A stretch of 64,000 bases of DNA from Halobacteriovorax marinus (GTDB taxonomy: Bacteria; Bdellovibrionota; Bacteriovoracia; Bacteriovoracales; Bacteriovoracaceae): assembly GCA_002163155.1 (NCBI GenBank), contig MAAO01000006.1:682001-746000 (forward strand), in the 5' to 3' direction. Within the stretch, counting starts at the first letter, position 1, and each line of letters begins with the position of its first letter. Shown piece after piece: positions 46,061 to 55,789 of the stretch. The notes beneath the pieces are model-generated. The model ran no database searches. It had not been told where the DNA came from and saw only the letters and a program-made list of their open reading frames with translations. Both the position numbers and the translations under genes were made by a program.

Positions 46061-47062
46061 ATGGTGCGACTCTATAGTGGGCCCAGTATAATGTCTAGTG
46101 TAGAGAAAAATGGAGAGGGTTCATTGGGACGTATTTTAAAGGGTTTAGGTGAGTATCCTCTGGGATTTGGTGGCGCTTCCATTAGTGGTGAAGGTGCGGG
46201 CTATGGTTTTGGCGATATTTCTCAGAGTGACTCTATCGATCTCCTAAATTATGTTTATGATAGAGGGCTTCGTATCTTTGATTCGGCTCCTATTTATGGT
46301 TTCGGAGAATCTGAAATTCGACTCGGTATGGCCTTTAAAAAAATCAGGGAAAAAGTTTTTCTTATTTCTAAAAGTGGAGTCTCTTGGCATTCATCTAAGC
46401 GGGTGAACATGACCAATGATCCCAAAGAGACAGAAAAAATGTTACATGAATCTCTTAAGAGATTTGATACGGATTACATTGATCTCTATATGATTCACTG
46501 GCCGGATAAACGAGTAGATATTAGACAAACTATGGAAGTCTTGGCACGTGCGAAAGCTCAGGGAAAAATTAAACATATAGGACTTTGTAATTCAAATTCT
46601 GAAGAATTTAAGTTGGCTTCTGAGGTTGAGAGTGTTGAAGTTTTTCAATCTGAACTCAATGTTTTTGAAAGGAACTCTCTCGAAGAAACTATTCCTCTTG
46701 CTGTTAAAGAAGATTTAAGTTTCATGAGTTGGGGAACCTTGGATAAAGGAATTCTTACAGGAAGAGTTCATAAAGAGAGAAGCTTTGATAAGAGTGATTG
46801 TCGCTCTTGGGCCCCATGGTGGAAGAGTTTTAATAAAGATAAACGCTATGAACTCATGGATAAAATAAATCCTCTCTTAGAGCAGTGGGAATTGTCTCCC
46901 ATAAGTTTGGCGCTTGGCTTTAATCTCAGTCATTCTCACGTGGACTCTCTGCTTTGTGGTGGAAGATCTATAAAGCAGTGGGATGGATTAATTGAAGGAT
47001 TGAAAAATCTTCCGAGTGTTGAGCAATTAAGTACCATTGAGAAGATTATTCATGAAAGTTAA
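46061..47062 (+). CDS. aldo/keto reductase
   Basis: 333 residues; an internal ATG at 46091 would drop ten residues that are foreign to the family. FDSAPIYGFGESEIRLG carries the catalytic Asp and Tyr, VFLISKSGV the Lys, and IDLYMIHWPD the His of the AKR tetrad. It binds NADPH and reduces aldehydes, ketones or sugars. The 3' end overlaps the glycosyltransferase gene by 11 bases, so the pair may modify a sugar together. Confidence 0.87.
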   Translation: MVRLYSGPSIMSSVEKNGEGSLGRILKGLGEYPLGFGGASISGEGAGYGFGDISQSDSIDLLNYVYDRGLRIFDSAPIYGFGESEIRLGMAFKKIREKVFLISKSGVSWHSSKRVNMTNDPKETEKMLHESLKRFDTDYIDLYMIHWPDKRVDIRQTMEVLARAKAQGKIKHIGLCNSNSEEFKLASEVESVEVFQSELNVFERNSLEETIPLAVKEDLSFMSWGTLDKGILTGRVHKERSFDKSDCRSWAPWWKSFNKDKRYELMDKINPLLEQWELSPISLALGFNLSHSHVDSLLCGGRSIKQWDGLIEGLKNLPSVEQLSTIEKIIHES

Positions 47063-47876
47063 TATTATTGTCCCAACATTTAATAGAGCAGAAATTCTTC
47101 CTCGTGCCATAGAGTCAATTCTTTCGCAAACCTATAAGAACTTTGATTTAACTATTGTTGATGATGGCTCAACTGATAATACTTACCAAGTGGTTAAAAA
47201 GTATCTTGAACTTGATCATGTCCGTTATGTGAGAACTGATAATAGAGGAGTCAGTGCTGCGAGAAATATGGGTGTCAGTTTAAGCTCTGGTGACTATGTT
47301 TCCTTTCTTGATTCAGATGATCTCTGGCATGCTGATAAATTAGAATTACAAATGAACTTTCTTAAAGAGAATACTCATATTGAGTGTGTTCACGGAGAGG
47401 AGATTTGGGTTAGAAATGGCAAACGGGTTAATAAGAAGAAAGTTCATCAGAAGTTTGGTGGCGATATCTTTAAAGAATGTTTACCTCTTTGTTTTATTTC
47501 TCCTTCAACAGTTATTATTTCAAGAAGTGTCTTCGAAGAGATTAATGGATTTGATGAAGAATTTGTAGTCTGTGAGGATTATGATTTGTGGTTAAAAATA
47601 TCTTCTCTCTATGAAGTTGGTTTTATTGAAACACCTATTATGACTAAGTTTGGAGGCCATGCGGATCAGCTTAGTACTAAGTACTTTGCTATGGATTACT
47701 TTCGCGTAAAGTCACTCGCTAATATTTTGGAAATAAGAGAACTCAGTCTCACGCAAAGAGAACAAGTCATTGAAAATATCTTAAAGAAGTCAGAGATTTT
47801 ATTAAAGGGTTATAAGAAGCACAATAATTTAAAAAACTATGATGAAATAGAGCAGTTATTGATTTCTTTTCGTTGA
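47052..47876 (+). CDS. family 2 glycosyltransferase
   Basis: 274 residues from the ATG at 47052 (a TTG at 47037 extends it). GT-A fold: VNIIVPTFNRAEILPRAIESILSQTYKNFDLTIVDDGSTDNTYQVV, then the D-x-D-like SFLDSDDLWH and the C-terminal VVCEDYDLWLKIS, the E-D motif of inverting GT2 enzymes. It likely adds a sugar to a surface polymer or lipid. It overlaps the aldo/keto reductase gene. Confidence 0.9.
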   Translation: MKVNIIVPTFNRAEILPRAIESILSQTYKNFDLTIVDDGSTDNTYQVVKKYLELDHVRYVRTDNRGVSAARNMGVSLSSGDYVSFLDSDDLWHADKLELQMNFLKENTHIECVHGEEIWVRNGKRVNKKKVHQKFGGDIFKECLPLCFISPSTVIISRSVFEEINGFDEEFVVCEDYDLWLKISSLYEVGFIETPIMTKFGGHADQLSTKYFAMDYFRVKSLANILEIRELSLTQREQVIENILKKSEILLKGYKKHNNLKNYDEIEQLLISFR

Positions 47877-48668
47877 TAAAATAGCATCCACTACAAACTT
47901 AGAATGTTTCTTTTTGAAGATTAAACCATCCGGTTCTCTATCGTATTCAAAAGGATTGGTATTGATGACTGCATAACTCTTCGCTGTCATTTGTACAATC
48001 ACTAGATCTTTATAACGGGGACTCTTTAAGAAATTTAGAGGAATCCCATCCACTTTTATACTGTCTACAACCTTTCCGAGAACACTGTAATTAACTTTTG
48101 AGACGCCTTGGTAGCTCTTCTTAGAGAGTTTGAAATCATTTTCAATGACTAGGTCATACTTTGGGCCATTGAATTTATAGGAGTGATACTTACTTGTTTT
48201 ATTTAAGCGATCAAAGGCCTGGTCTTTTTCTAGAATAGGGGAAGCGTCACGCAAGAGATCTGTGAGTTCGATTTTAGAGAAACGCTTATGGGACTTTTTA
48301 AGAACGCCTTTTTGTTTCTTTACTTTAGTTCTTGCACTTTTCTTCTCAACATAGACAATTTTTTCTACAACTTTTTCCACTACTAATTGATTCTTTATCA
48401 CTTTGGCGTTATTAATTTTTGCCATCTCAAGATCTCTTAGATCTATGCCAAAGTAAGCAAAGAGCAGTTGAAAGATCTTTCCATTGAGTTCATCATTTTG
48501 TCTTTGTAATTCACTATAAGAGAGTGAGCCCGCTTTGTAGCTTGCGACTAGATCCGTAACTTCTTCTTTAAAAAGAGTTTTATTCACTCCAATAAGATGA
48601 TTGGCGTAGAAGTAACTAGCGCCAATACCAATAAAGAAGAATGAGAGGGGTATGAGAAGTTTTTTCAT
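47856..48668 (-). CDS. hypothetical signal-anchored protein
   Basis: 270 residues with an N-terminal membrane helix (about 4-22, LLIPLSFFFIGIGASYFY), a Lys-rich linker near residue 115 and a beta-rich C-terminal half. No family recognised. Its ATG shares one base with the TAA of the saccharopine-dehydrogenase-like gene, so the two are coupled. The 3' end overlaps the convergent glycosyltransferase by 21 bases. Confidence 0.55.
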   Translation of the reverse strand: MKKLLIPLSFFFIGIGASYFYANHLIGVNKTLFKEEVTDLVASYKAGSLSYSELQRQNDELNGKIFQLLFAYFGIDLRDLEMAKINNAKVIKNQLVVEKVVEKIVYVEKKSARTKVKKQKGVLKKSHKRFSKIELTDLLRDASPILEKDQAFDRLNKTSKYHSYKFNGPKYDLVIENDFKLSKKSYQGVSKVNYSVLGKVVDSIKVDGIPLNFLKSPRYKDLVIVQMTAKSYAVINTNPFEYDREPDGLIFKKKHSKFVVDAILSTKRNQ

Positions 48669-49786
48669 TACATTAACGTCGGTTCAATAGGAGTATTTCC
48701 CACGAAATCAACAATCTCAGGATTAACTTGTAGAGACTTTTCAAAGAAGACTTCAAGCGCTCGCTCCCAGGGAGAATCTTCTATTTCATTATTTAGAAAA
48801 TTCTTAAAATGAGGAAGAAGTTGTGAACAGAAATCTTCACTACTTTCTCTTGGTAAGAGTGAAGGGAGGTGATCAATCGCCGTAAGGTGCAGACCGTCTT
48901 TAATTTCTATCGATGGAGCGTCCATAGTTGTACCCTCTTTATAAATAGGTAGCGGATTACAAGGACCGTTTGGATCACAACCTACATCACTAATAACTGT
49001 GAGGTTTTTATCTAACTTTAATGTTTCGTGATCTAGAAATGGTGCTCTTGGCTCTTTTATAAGAGCACAATTAATGAGTATGTCATAATCTAGAATTTCT
49101 TTAATAGGACCAATATCTCTTGTATCTTTTGAACCCCATTTCGTTGGTTCAATTCCGATTGCTTTAAGAAACTTAACGGCACCTTGTCCAGATCTACCAT
49201 TGGCGCCAATAACTAAGACACGTGGACGACTCATAATCTTCTTAAGTCTTGATTCAACATCTTCAATCATTTTTAATTGATCTGAGTAGGGAAGTAGAGG
49301 TGCTCTCTTATTATAATCCATAGAGAGTTGCGTATGTGTCCAGAGATCAATTCCTAGTGCAGCACCAGCAAAACCGGCCCATACACCAAAAGCAGCAATA
49401 CGATTGCTATTTTCATCAACGAGATACTCTAGGTCAAATAACTTTCCTTCACCTTTTATAAAGCGTGAAAGAGTTTTTTCATAACCTGTTTGATTTTTAA
49501 ATACGTGAGCGAAGTGAATATGTCGGTGACTAAGAGCAAAGTCTTGATCGTCTAGCTCTTTTAAACCTGTAATAATAGCGTTAAGAGGTGCACCGGTCCA
49601 AGAACTGGTTTCGGCAAGTGTACAACCAGCAGCCTCGTATTCAGCGTCTTCAAAGATGCGGGCGGGAGATTTTTCAACAATAACGTCATGTCCTAAGTCC
49701 AATAATTCTTTACAGGCCTTTGGTGTTAAACAACATCTCTGCTCAAAAGGCTTTGTTTCGTGCCTTAACCAAATCAATCTCTTCAT
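48668..49786 (-). CDS. saccharopine dehydrogenase (NAD+, L-lysine-forming) like protein
   Basis: 372 residues, the length of fungal LYS1-type enzymes. RHETKPFEQRCCLTPKACKELLDLGHDVIVEKSPARIF, then the H-x-H segment HIHFAHVFKNQ, LEYLVDENSNRIAAFG, and the Rossmann motif VLVIGANGRSGQGAVKFL are all characteristic of the alanine/saccharopine dehydrogenase fold. It would convert saccharopine to lysine plus 2-oxoglutarate, or the reverse for lysine use. No saccharopine reductase or other lysine gene is adjacent; the coupled downstream gene is a membrane protein of unknown role. Confidence 0.85.
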   Translation of the reverse strand: MKRLIWLRHETKPFEQRCCLTPKACKELLDLGHDVIVEKSPARIFEDAEYEAAGCTLAETSSWTGAPLNAIITGLKELDDQDFALSHRHIHFAHVFKNQTGYEKTLSRFIKGEGKLFDLEYLVDENSNRIAAFGVWAGFAGAALGIDLWTHTQLSMDYNKRAPLLPYSDQLKMIEDVESRLKKIMSRPRVLVIGANGRSGQGAVKFLKAIGIEPTKWGSKDTRDIGPIKEILDYDILINCALIKEPRAPFLDHETLKLDKNLTVISDVGCDPNGPCNPLPIYKEGTTMDAPSIEIKDGLHLTAIDHLPSLLPRESSEDFCSQLLPHFKNFLNNEIEDSPWERALEVFFEKSLQVNPEIVDFVGNTPIEPTLM

Positions 49787-49911
49787 GCATTCCTCTTCAT
49801 TTTACTTCTAATAATGTGTAGGTACCTCGCAATAAAACATATTTCGAGGTTGAAGTATAGAGATTGGGTGCTATTTACATAGAAAATCGCACTATAACTG
49901 ACTGAATTTAC

Positions 49912-50964
49912 TTAAAATGTAAAACCTAGATTGAAAGAATGGATCGCAGGCACCCAGATATCTTCTTGGGGATTAATGTAGGCCAGTCTGAGTTTGTAGT
50001 TGAAATAGAAACTCTCTCCCTTAAATTCGGGAATGAAAGTGATAAATTGCGTACTAATATTAAGGGAGCTTCTAAAAGGGAGTTCTTTTAACTGCAACCA
50101 AGTTCCCACATAAAGTCCATCAAAGAGCGAGTATCTCTTTCTCATATGCACCCCCACAAAAGGTTCCAACCAGAAAGTTTCTGGTTTCTTATGCCATTGG
50201 TGATAAGCGTGAAAGAGCGGGAAGTGATCATATTTAACATCTGTAATAGTACTCATAGGAATAATTTTTGCTTCAAGCATTTCTAGAGACCAAGACCTTT
50301 TGCTATTACTTCTTTTCCAGATGAAATCAAGAGCAATTGATGTCTCTCCCTTATCTAGTGCTCCAAAATCAAAGAGTTTGGTATCGGTTACAATTTGCGT
50401 CTTATTTAGTGTGTTGTCTACATCTGCTCTTTTGAGTTGATAGAGATTTACTTTTACCTGGGTTTCTTTGTCTGGGTGTTTGGTGATAATTGTACTCACT
50501 CCCATTTTAGTATCTTTCTTTACATAGACTCCAGCACTTGGATCTATGACACTTGCTTGATTTGAAATTGTAACAAGAGCTCCCATATTAATGCTGTAGA
50601 AGAGTGAAGGCGTCAGTCTATATTTGAAGAGGCTAAAGGTTGGTAAGGGAACTGCCGTGGAGATTTCGAGATCAATGTAGCGCTCAGAATTCATATTTTT
50701 ATTTAATATGGAGAGTATCGCCGCTTCTTTATCTGCAGTGGAAGAAGAACTATTGGAGCTATTCTTGATATCTCCAACAATACTCTTTGTCCCTGAACTT
50801 AGATTTAAATCAATATCAAAGTAATTCTCGTAGAGTTTAGAATGAAGCCTCTTATTGACTATCGTTTTATCTCGCAAGTAGGTGTAACGTTTGAGATTAT
50901 TTCTAACTCCCGCAGCGTGAACATTGTTGGCCAAAATAAGTAATACTATGATAATTTTTTTCAT
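49912..50964 (-). CDS. secreted protein, probable outer-membrane beta-barrel
   Basis: 350 residues with a signal peptide (1-17, ending NVHAAG). The mature sequence alternates hydrophobic and polar residues and ends on an aromatic strand (SFNLGFTF), as outer-membrane barrels do. A Ser-rich segment near residue 68-75 is a loop. No family recognised. Monocistronic, divergent from the deacetylase gene. Confidence 0.6.
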   Translation of the reverse strand: MKKIIIVLLILANNVHAAGVRNNLKRYTYLRDKTIVNKRLHSKLYENYFDIDLNLSSGTKSIVGDIKNSSNSSSSTADKEAAILSILNKNMNSERYIDLEISTAVPLPTFSLFKYRLTPSLFYSINMGALVTISNQASVIDPSAGVYVKKDTKMGVSTIITKHPDKETQVKVNLYQLKRADVDNTLNKTQIVTDTKLFDFGALDKGETSIALDFIWKRSNSKRSWSLEMLEAKIIPMSTITDVKYDHFPLFHAYHQWHKKPETFWLEPFVGVHMRKRYSLFDGLYVGTWLQLKELPFRSSLNISTQFITFIPEFKGESFYFNYKLRLAYINPQEDIWVPAIHSFNLGFTF

Positions 50965-51005
50965 AGGCTTATTATAAACACTGAACTAAAAAATTGCAGT
51001 ATAAA

Positions 51006-51977
51006 ATGATCATTTACAACAAAGATCTCGATTTAAATTTAGAAAGTTATGGAATAGAAGTTCCTCTGCTCGATGACAGATCTGTCAGGTGTTTCAGTGA
51101 ACTTGTAAAAGTAAATAAGTCTCTTAGAGAAACACCTTTAAAAGAAATTCCAATAATATGCAAGGAAGATCTCTTACTTGCTCATGATGAAGAGTTTGTT
51201 GAGCGCTTATTCTCAAAAGATTGCAGCGAAGAAATTATCGATTGTTATGAGCTTAAAGATGAGCGAGGAGAGAACCAGCGTTTTAATCCAAGCAGCAATT
51301 CAAAACCACTTGAGAATTTATTTCAAACAATTCTGCTACAAGCAGGAGCCACATACGCAGCTCTATTAAAAGCAGATAAGTCTGGTTTTTGTTTTGCTCT
51401 TTCTGGAGGAATGCATCACGCGATGAGTTCAACTCCTAGAGGGTTCTGTCTCATTAATGACATAGTCATTGCGGCCAGGAAGTACCAAGTCTCTAACTCA
51501 AATACTAAATTCTGCGTAGTGGATATTGATGCTCACAAAGGTTGTGGTACAGCAGAGATCACCAGAAATGATGACTCTATTGAAACTCTAAGTATTCATA
51601 TGAAAGAGGGCTGGCCACTAGATCCTGAAAGTGGTGAAGGTCCATGGCATATTCCTTCAAACATAGATATTCCCATCGCGAAGTCAGAGCAAGATCTCTA
51701 CTTAGAGAAATTACAAGAGGGTCTCACAAGTTTAAACAATTCAGATTTTGCCATTGTGGTGGCCGGAGCTGATCCCTACATTGAAGATGTATTGGAGAGT
51801 GCTAAAGGGCTACAGCTTTCAAAAGAAGAAATGTTAAAAAGAGATCGTTTGGTTTATGAGTTCTTTAAGAAGAAAAAAATCCCCCAAGTTTGGGTCATGG
51901 CCGGAGGCTATGGACCAGCGACTTGGGAGATTTACTATCAATTTCTTAAATCAATTCGTGAGGAAGAACTCGCTTAA
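51006..51977 (+). CDS. histone-deacetylase-family amidohydrolase
   Basis: 323 residues from the ATG at 51006 (a TTG at 50994 adds four). Active-site pieces: FALSGGMHHAM (the His pair), FCVVDIDAHKGCG (Asp and His zinc ligands), VVAGADPY (Asp zinc ligand), and AGGYGPA with the Tyr. The D-I-D-x-H-H of classic HDACs is D-I-D-A-H-K here. Bacterial members usually deacetylate acetylated polyamines or small amines. The 3' end overlaps the convergent nucleotidase by 32 bases. Confidence 0.86.
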   Translation: MIIYNKDLDLNLESYGIEVPLLDDRSVRCFSELVKVNKSLRETPLKEIPIICKEDLLLAHDEEFVERLFSKDCSEEIIDCYELKDERGENQRFNPSSNSKPLENLFQTILLQAGATYAALLKADKSGFCFALSGGMHHAMSSTPRGFCLINDIVIAARKYQVSNSNTKFCVVDIDAHKGCGTAEITRNDDSIETLSIHMKEGWPLDPESGEGPWHIPSNIDIPIAKSEQDLYLEKLQEGLTSLNNSDFAIVVAGADPYIEDVLESAKGLQLSKEEMLKRDRLVYEFFKKKKIPQVWVMAGGYGPATWEIYYQFLKSIREEELA

Positions 51978-53307
51978 TAGGTCTAAAGTAAGTTCTCGGT
52001 GAATGCTCAAGTAGATCAGAAACTTTAGTCATATAGATACAAGCGTATTTTTCAATTTGATCAGCGAAACGACTTTCTTCCTGTCCCGCTCTCATAAGTT
52101 CTCCCCAATAAGGGTTGAAACACTTTCCATACTCTTTAAGCTCTTCTGAAATTAGACTATTGATTTTATCGATCTTTGCGTAAACGCGACCGGTATCATC
52201 TTTATCAAATTTCTTACCAAGATACTTATCCATTTCAAGTTTATCTAGAATATCTTCTTGATCTTCTTTTTGCGCCATGTACTCATCAATCTTAAGTTGA
52301 ATGGGATCACTCTTTTTAATGGCATTGATCTCATCTTCAAGCGGCTCAACAACAAGCGCTGTTCTCCAGCCAAAAGTTTTCTTTAAGGCCAGCACGTCTC
52401 CGTAGATATGATCTCCAAGATATAAAATCTCAGATCCTTTAAGGCCTAGATCTTTCTGTAATTTTCCAGCATAACCACCCTGATAAACACCTGGAGTAAT
52501 CGCTCCTTCGTGATTAGTCATAAGTCCTGTATCTGGATCAATCCTTAGATAATGACTTCTAATGTTAAAAAACCTTGGCTTACTTGAGAGAGTAATGGTG
52601 ATCTCAAAGAGATCCTTCCAGCTCTTATGATCTTTTAAGAAAGGATCAATGGCATACTCAAGCAGAAGCTTACAGTAGTAGAATTCAGAGTTTGTGATGA
52701 TGATCAATTTCTTTCCACACTTCTTATATGTTTCAAGTAAGTTGACCAATTTCTCATCTGGAATAATGAAGTCTGACAAGTGCTCGGCGACATAGTTTTT
52801 TAAAGATCCATCAGAGTGACAAATATCAATCGCTTCTTTTATATGATCAGCAAGCTCATCGTAGTGGGGAAGGTTTAATCCCTTCTCTTTTAGATCAACT
52901 AATTGAGCAAAGAGCACACCATTGGAAACAGAAAAAGCTGTATCCAAAGATTGAAAGTTATCATCACTTAAATCAATATTTCTATTGGCGTAGGTTTTAT
53001 TTTGATCGTTGAACTCAAGAGGATCAAGTCCGTGTTGCGCTTTTTTTACTTTCCCAAAACGAGAAACGTGCAAGAGATTCCCTCTCACTTTATCAAGAAC
53101 AAGACCTTGTTGAACTAGATTAAAATCAAATTTCAATTTCAAAATTTCTTCTGGGTAATTTAAAACAGAGACGAGTTTCTTTAAAACTTCACCGTAAGTT
53201 AGTCTTTCAAAGTTTTCTGTTTTATAGCGAACTAGTGTGTAGTCCATATCAAAACCAATGGCCTTGATCTTCTTCATATTTAGTATTCTGTTGACAAAAA
53301 CACTCAT
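51946..53307 (-). CDS. HAD-superfamily 5'-nucleotidase (cytosolic purine type)
   Basis: 453 residues. HAD motif I is IKAIGFDMDYTLVRY (nucleophile Asp, D-M-D-Y-T), then motif II IITNSEFYY, and motif IV EILYLGDHIYGDVLALKK. This is the HAD-IG family of eukaryotic-like cN-II nucleotidases, widespread in Bdellovibrionota and relatives. It dephosphorylates IMP/GMP-type nucleotides. AAAGGAG lies upstream of the chosen ATG; an internal ATG at 53277 is possible. Confidence 0.88.
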   Translation of the reverse strand: MSVFVNRILNMKKIKAIGFDMDYTLVRYKTENFERLTYGEVLKKLVSVLNYPEEILKLKFDFNLVQQGLVLDKVRGNLLHVSRFGKVKKAQHGLDPLEFNDQNKTYANRNIDLSDDNFQSLDTAFSVSNGVLFAQLVDLKEKGLNLPHYDELADHIKEAIDICHSDGSLKNYVAEHLSDFIIPDEKLVNLLETYKKCGKKLIIITNSEFYYCKLLLEYAIDPFLKDHKSWKDLFEITITLSSKPRFFNIRSHYLRIDPDTGLMTNHEGAITPGVYQGGYAGKLQKDLGLKGSEILYLGDHIYGDVLALKKTFGWRTALVVEPLEDEINAIKKSDPIQLKIDEYMAQKEDQEDILDKLEMDKYLGKKFDKDDTGRVYAKIDKINSLISEELKEYGKCFNPYWGELMRAGQEESRFADQIEKYACIYMTKVSDLLEHSPRTYFRPIKRVLPHELI

Positions 53308-53496
53308 GTAATCTGACTCCTTTAGTCAAAAATGGTTTTTCTCCCCTTAGGGAACCTCCGACTTTATCAGTTTAGTTGAAACTCAGTCAATTTTCCTGTC
53401 AAAGGATAGAAAATTTTAGTTTAACTGGACCTGAAAGCCGTAAGCTTTTAAAATAATTATAGTAATTTAATTAATATTCATTAAGAAGGTGTAAAG

Positions 53497-54288
53497 ATGA
53501 GATCTCTGTTTAAGTTGTGTTTGCTTTTGGTTTTGACTCTGGGCGTTTGTTCTAGTCAAGCTGAAACTATGGAAGAAAAAGGTCTAAGAATCGCTAAGGA
53601 ATCTGAAAGTAGAAATAATGGATTCATTGGTGAAGAATCAAACTTAGAAATGGTTCTCATTGATGCTTATGGTTCAAGAATCATCAGAAAAATGAAAGGT
53701 AAGGTTTTTGAAGTTATAGGTGATGGAGATAAATCACTTAATATTTTTATGAACCCAAAAGATGTTAAGGGAACCAAGATGTTAACTTGGTCACATAAAG
53801 ATAAAGACGATAAGCAGTGGCTCTATCTTCCTTCACTTAGAAGAGTAAAGAAAATTTCTTCCAAGAATAAGTCTTCATCTTTCATGGGAAGTGAATTCTC
53901 TTACGAAGATCTAGGTTCTCAGGAAACAGAAAAATACACTTACAATTTTATTAAAGATGGAAAGAGTAGTGAAGGTAAAGATGTTTATATTTTAGAGAGA
54001 AAACCAAAAGCTAAGAGTGGTTACTCTAAACAAGTGATCTATATTTCTAAAGATCATATGAATACAGTTTACGTTGAGTACTTTGATAGAAAGGGTGAGA
54101 TCTTAAAGAAAGCTGTCATGAGCGGATTTAAGTCCTACACAATTAAAGGAAAAACAATTCATAGACCGAATCAAATTCATATGAAGAATCTCCAAACAAA
54201 GAAAGAATCAATCTTTAAGTGGCACGATAGAAAAATTGGAATCAAACTTAAAGAGAGACTCTTCACTAAAAGGGCGCTTAAGAAATGA
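53497..54288 (+). CDS. LolA-like outer-membrane lipoprotein-sorting protein
   Basis: 263 residues with a signal peptide (1-22). The middle is the family's DKQWLYLPSLRRVKKISSKNKSSSFMGSEFSYEDL, a near-universal stretch of this LolA-like group, which usually works with an RND/MMPL exporter in moving lipids or lipoproteins to the outer membrane. It overlaps the next gene (barrel) by 4 bases. The exporter itself may be the one at 4224-6515. Confidence 0.9.
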   Translation: MRSLFKLCLLLVLTLGVCSSQAETMEEKGLRIAKESESRNNGFIGEESNLEMVLIDAYGSRIIRKMKGKVFEVIGDGDKSLNIFMNPKDVKGTKMLTWSHKDKDDKQWLYLPSLRRVKKISSKNKSSSFMGSEFSYEDLGSQETEKYTYNFIKDGKSSEGKDVYILERKPKAKSGYSKQVIYISKDHMNTVYVEYFDRKGEILKKAVMSGFKSYTIKGKTIHRPNQIHMKNLQTKKESIFKWHDRKIGIKLKERLFTKRALKK

Positions 54289-55580
54289 TTCGTCCTCTAC
54301 TACTTTCTTTATTTTTAATAAGTCCTCTGACATTTTCAATGGTGACAGATCAAGGTGAAATCACTTTTGAAAACCGAGTTTTTGAAAGTGATAATGACAA
54401 TCTTTCTTACGATGAAAACTATGCCATCTTCGCTAGAGCGAAAGTTCGCTTTGAAGAGAAAGGATTCATTGGAGTTCTTAGTGCTTATGGCCGCGCAGAT
54501 TCAAAAGACCGTGAGAGAAATCAATACGTAATTGAAGATGCCTACGGTTCTTATACTTTTGGTGAAGAAGAAGATTTTAAAATCCTCGCAGGTTGGAAAC
54601 TTTTTAATTGGTCTGAGATGGAAGCTTTTCATCCGGCCGATGTAGTGAATTCAAAAAACTATGATGGTGAAATTGAAAACTTAGAAAAGAAAGGTGAGCT
54701 CACTATAGAAGCAGAGTATGTGCTAGCTGAGGGAACAATTAATTTCTACTACTGGCCTAGAGTTGAAAATCCAGTCTATCCAAGCTCTAGAGCAAGGACA
54801 GGGATAAACTTCGGTATTCCGCTTAAAGACGCTGTTTGGGTGAATGGAAAGGACGCAGGAACAAGTTCTAAGTGGCAACCACAATACGGTGTGAGATTTA
54901 ATCAAACCATTGGTGACTTAGATTTTGCTGTACAATTTCTCGATCACTTTGATCGCTCACATCCGCTAGTAGGTTATACCTTTGGAACTTCAATTCTTGG
55001 AAGCGAGTTCCCAACGAACTCAGCTGACTTAAGGCCGCACTTCTACCGAGTAAGAGAACTCGGAGGAACTATGTCGCTAGCGGTGGAGAGTTATCTCTTT
55101 AAACTAGAAACAAGTTTAAGAAAATTTGAAAACGAATTTCAAACACTAGTGCCTGTAACATCAACAACATTTGTGAGAGCACGTCCTGAAGATCACTCTG
55201 AAGTGGCGATTGGTCTAGAGGACACTATAACCTTTGATGAAATTGAGCATGAGGTCACTTTGATTTTTGAATTCACTTCCATTCTTGGTCCCAATAAGGT
55301 GGCGAGAAGAAGACTGAGTACTTTTCAAAGAGATGCACTCATAGGTATGAGATACAACTTCAATGACACAATGGGCTCAGAATTATTCATGAGTTACATT
55401 CAAGATCTGGAGTACACGGATGAGAGAATACTAAATATCTCATTCACAAGACGGCTTTCTGATCAGTGGAAGTATAAGTTTGGAGCTAGATCTTATAGCG
55501 CTAAGGAGCACGGTTTTCTGGGGCTGCAGGTGCTAAAGGGTGATAGTTACGGCTACTTAAACCTTTCACGTTTCTTCTAA
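54285..55580 (+). CDS. outer-membrane beta-barrel protein paired with the LolA-like gene
   Basis: 431 residues with a signal peptide (1-18). Amphipathic beta strands throughout, with a C-terminal aromatic strand YLNLSRFF typical of barrels. YAIFARAKVRFEEKGFIGVLSAYGRAD and AGWKLFNWSEMEAFHPADVVN resemble the DUF1302-like barrels coded beside LolA-like and RND genes. It is translationally coupled to the LolA-like gene (ATGA). Confidence 0.78.
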   Translation: MIRPLLLSLFLISPLTFSMVTDQGEITFENRVFESDNDNLSYDENYAIFARAKVRFEEKGFIGVLSAYGRADSKDRERNQYVIEDAYGSYTFGEEEDFKILAGWKLFNWSEMEAFHPADVVNSKNYDGEIENLEKKGELTIEAEYVLAEGTINFYYWPRVENPVYPSSRARTGINFGIPLKDAVWVNGKDAGTSSKWQPQYGVRFNQTIGDLDFAVQFLDHFDRSHPLVGYTFGTSILGSEFPTNSADLRPHFYRVRELGGTMSLAVESYLFKLETSLRKFENEFQTLVPVTSTTFVRARPEDHSEVAIGLEDTITFDEIEHEVTLIFEFTSILGPNKVARRRLSTFQRDALIGMRYNFNDTMGSELFMSYIQDLEYTDERILNISFTRRLSDQWKYKFGARSYSAKEHGFLGLQVLKGDSYGYLNLSRFF

Positions 55581-55675
55581 GTACAATATAAAATATTTAG
55601 CTCTGGCTTTAGAAGACTTCTCTTTTATCTTGCCAGAGCTTAGTTTTAGAACTATCTTTTTAGTTCAATAAATGT

Positions 55676-55751
55676 GGGGGATTAGCTCAGTTGGGAGAGC
55701 GCTTCGCTGGCAGTGAAGAGGTCGCAGGTTCGATCCCTGTATCCTCCACCA
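55676..55751 (+). tRNA. tRNA-Ala (anticodon GGC)
   Basis: 76 bases with encoded CCA. Acceptor GGGGGAT pairs with ATCCTCC and includes the G3:U70 pair that defines tRNA-Ala. Anticodon arm CTTCG-CTGGCAG-TGAAG gives GGC. T-arm GCAGG-TTCGATC-CCTGT. It stands at the left end of the repeat-bounded cassette array. Confidence 0.97.
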
Positions 55752-55760
55752 CATTTCTTT

Positions 55761-55789
55761 TTAACACCTCTATATGTTATTCTTATTTT
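55761..55789 (+). promoter_or_regulatory. possible promoter downstream of the tRNA
   Basis: TTAACA, 17 bases, TATTTT (55784-55789), ending directly at the ATG of the next gene, which would make that mRNA leaderless. Read-through from the tRNA is the alternative. Confidence 0.35.

Noticed and set aside
55691-55789. N-terminal extension of the cassette 1 protein through the tRNA
   Set aside because: The extra codons lie in the tRNA gene; the ATG at 55790 is the first outside it.
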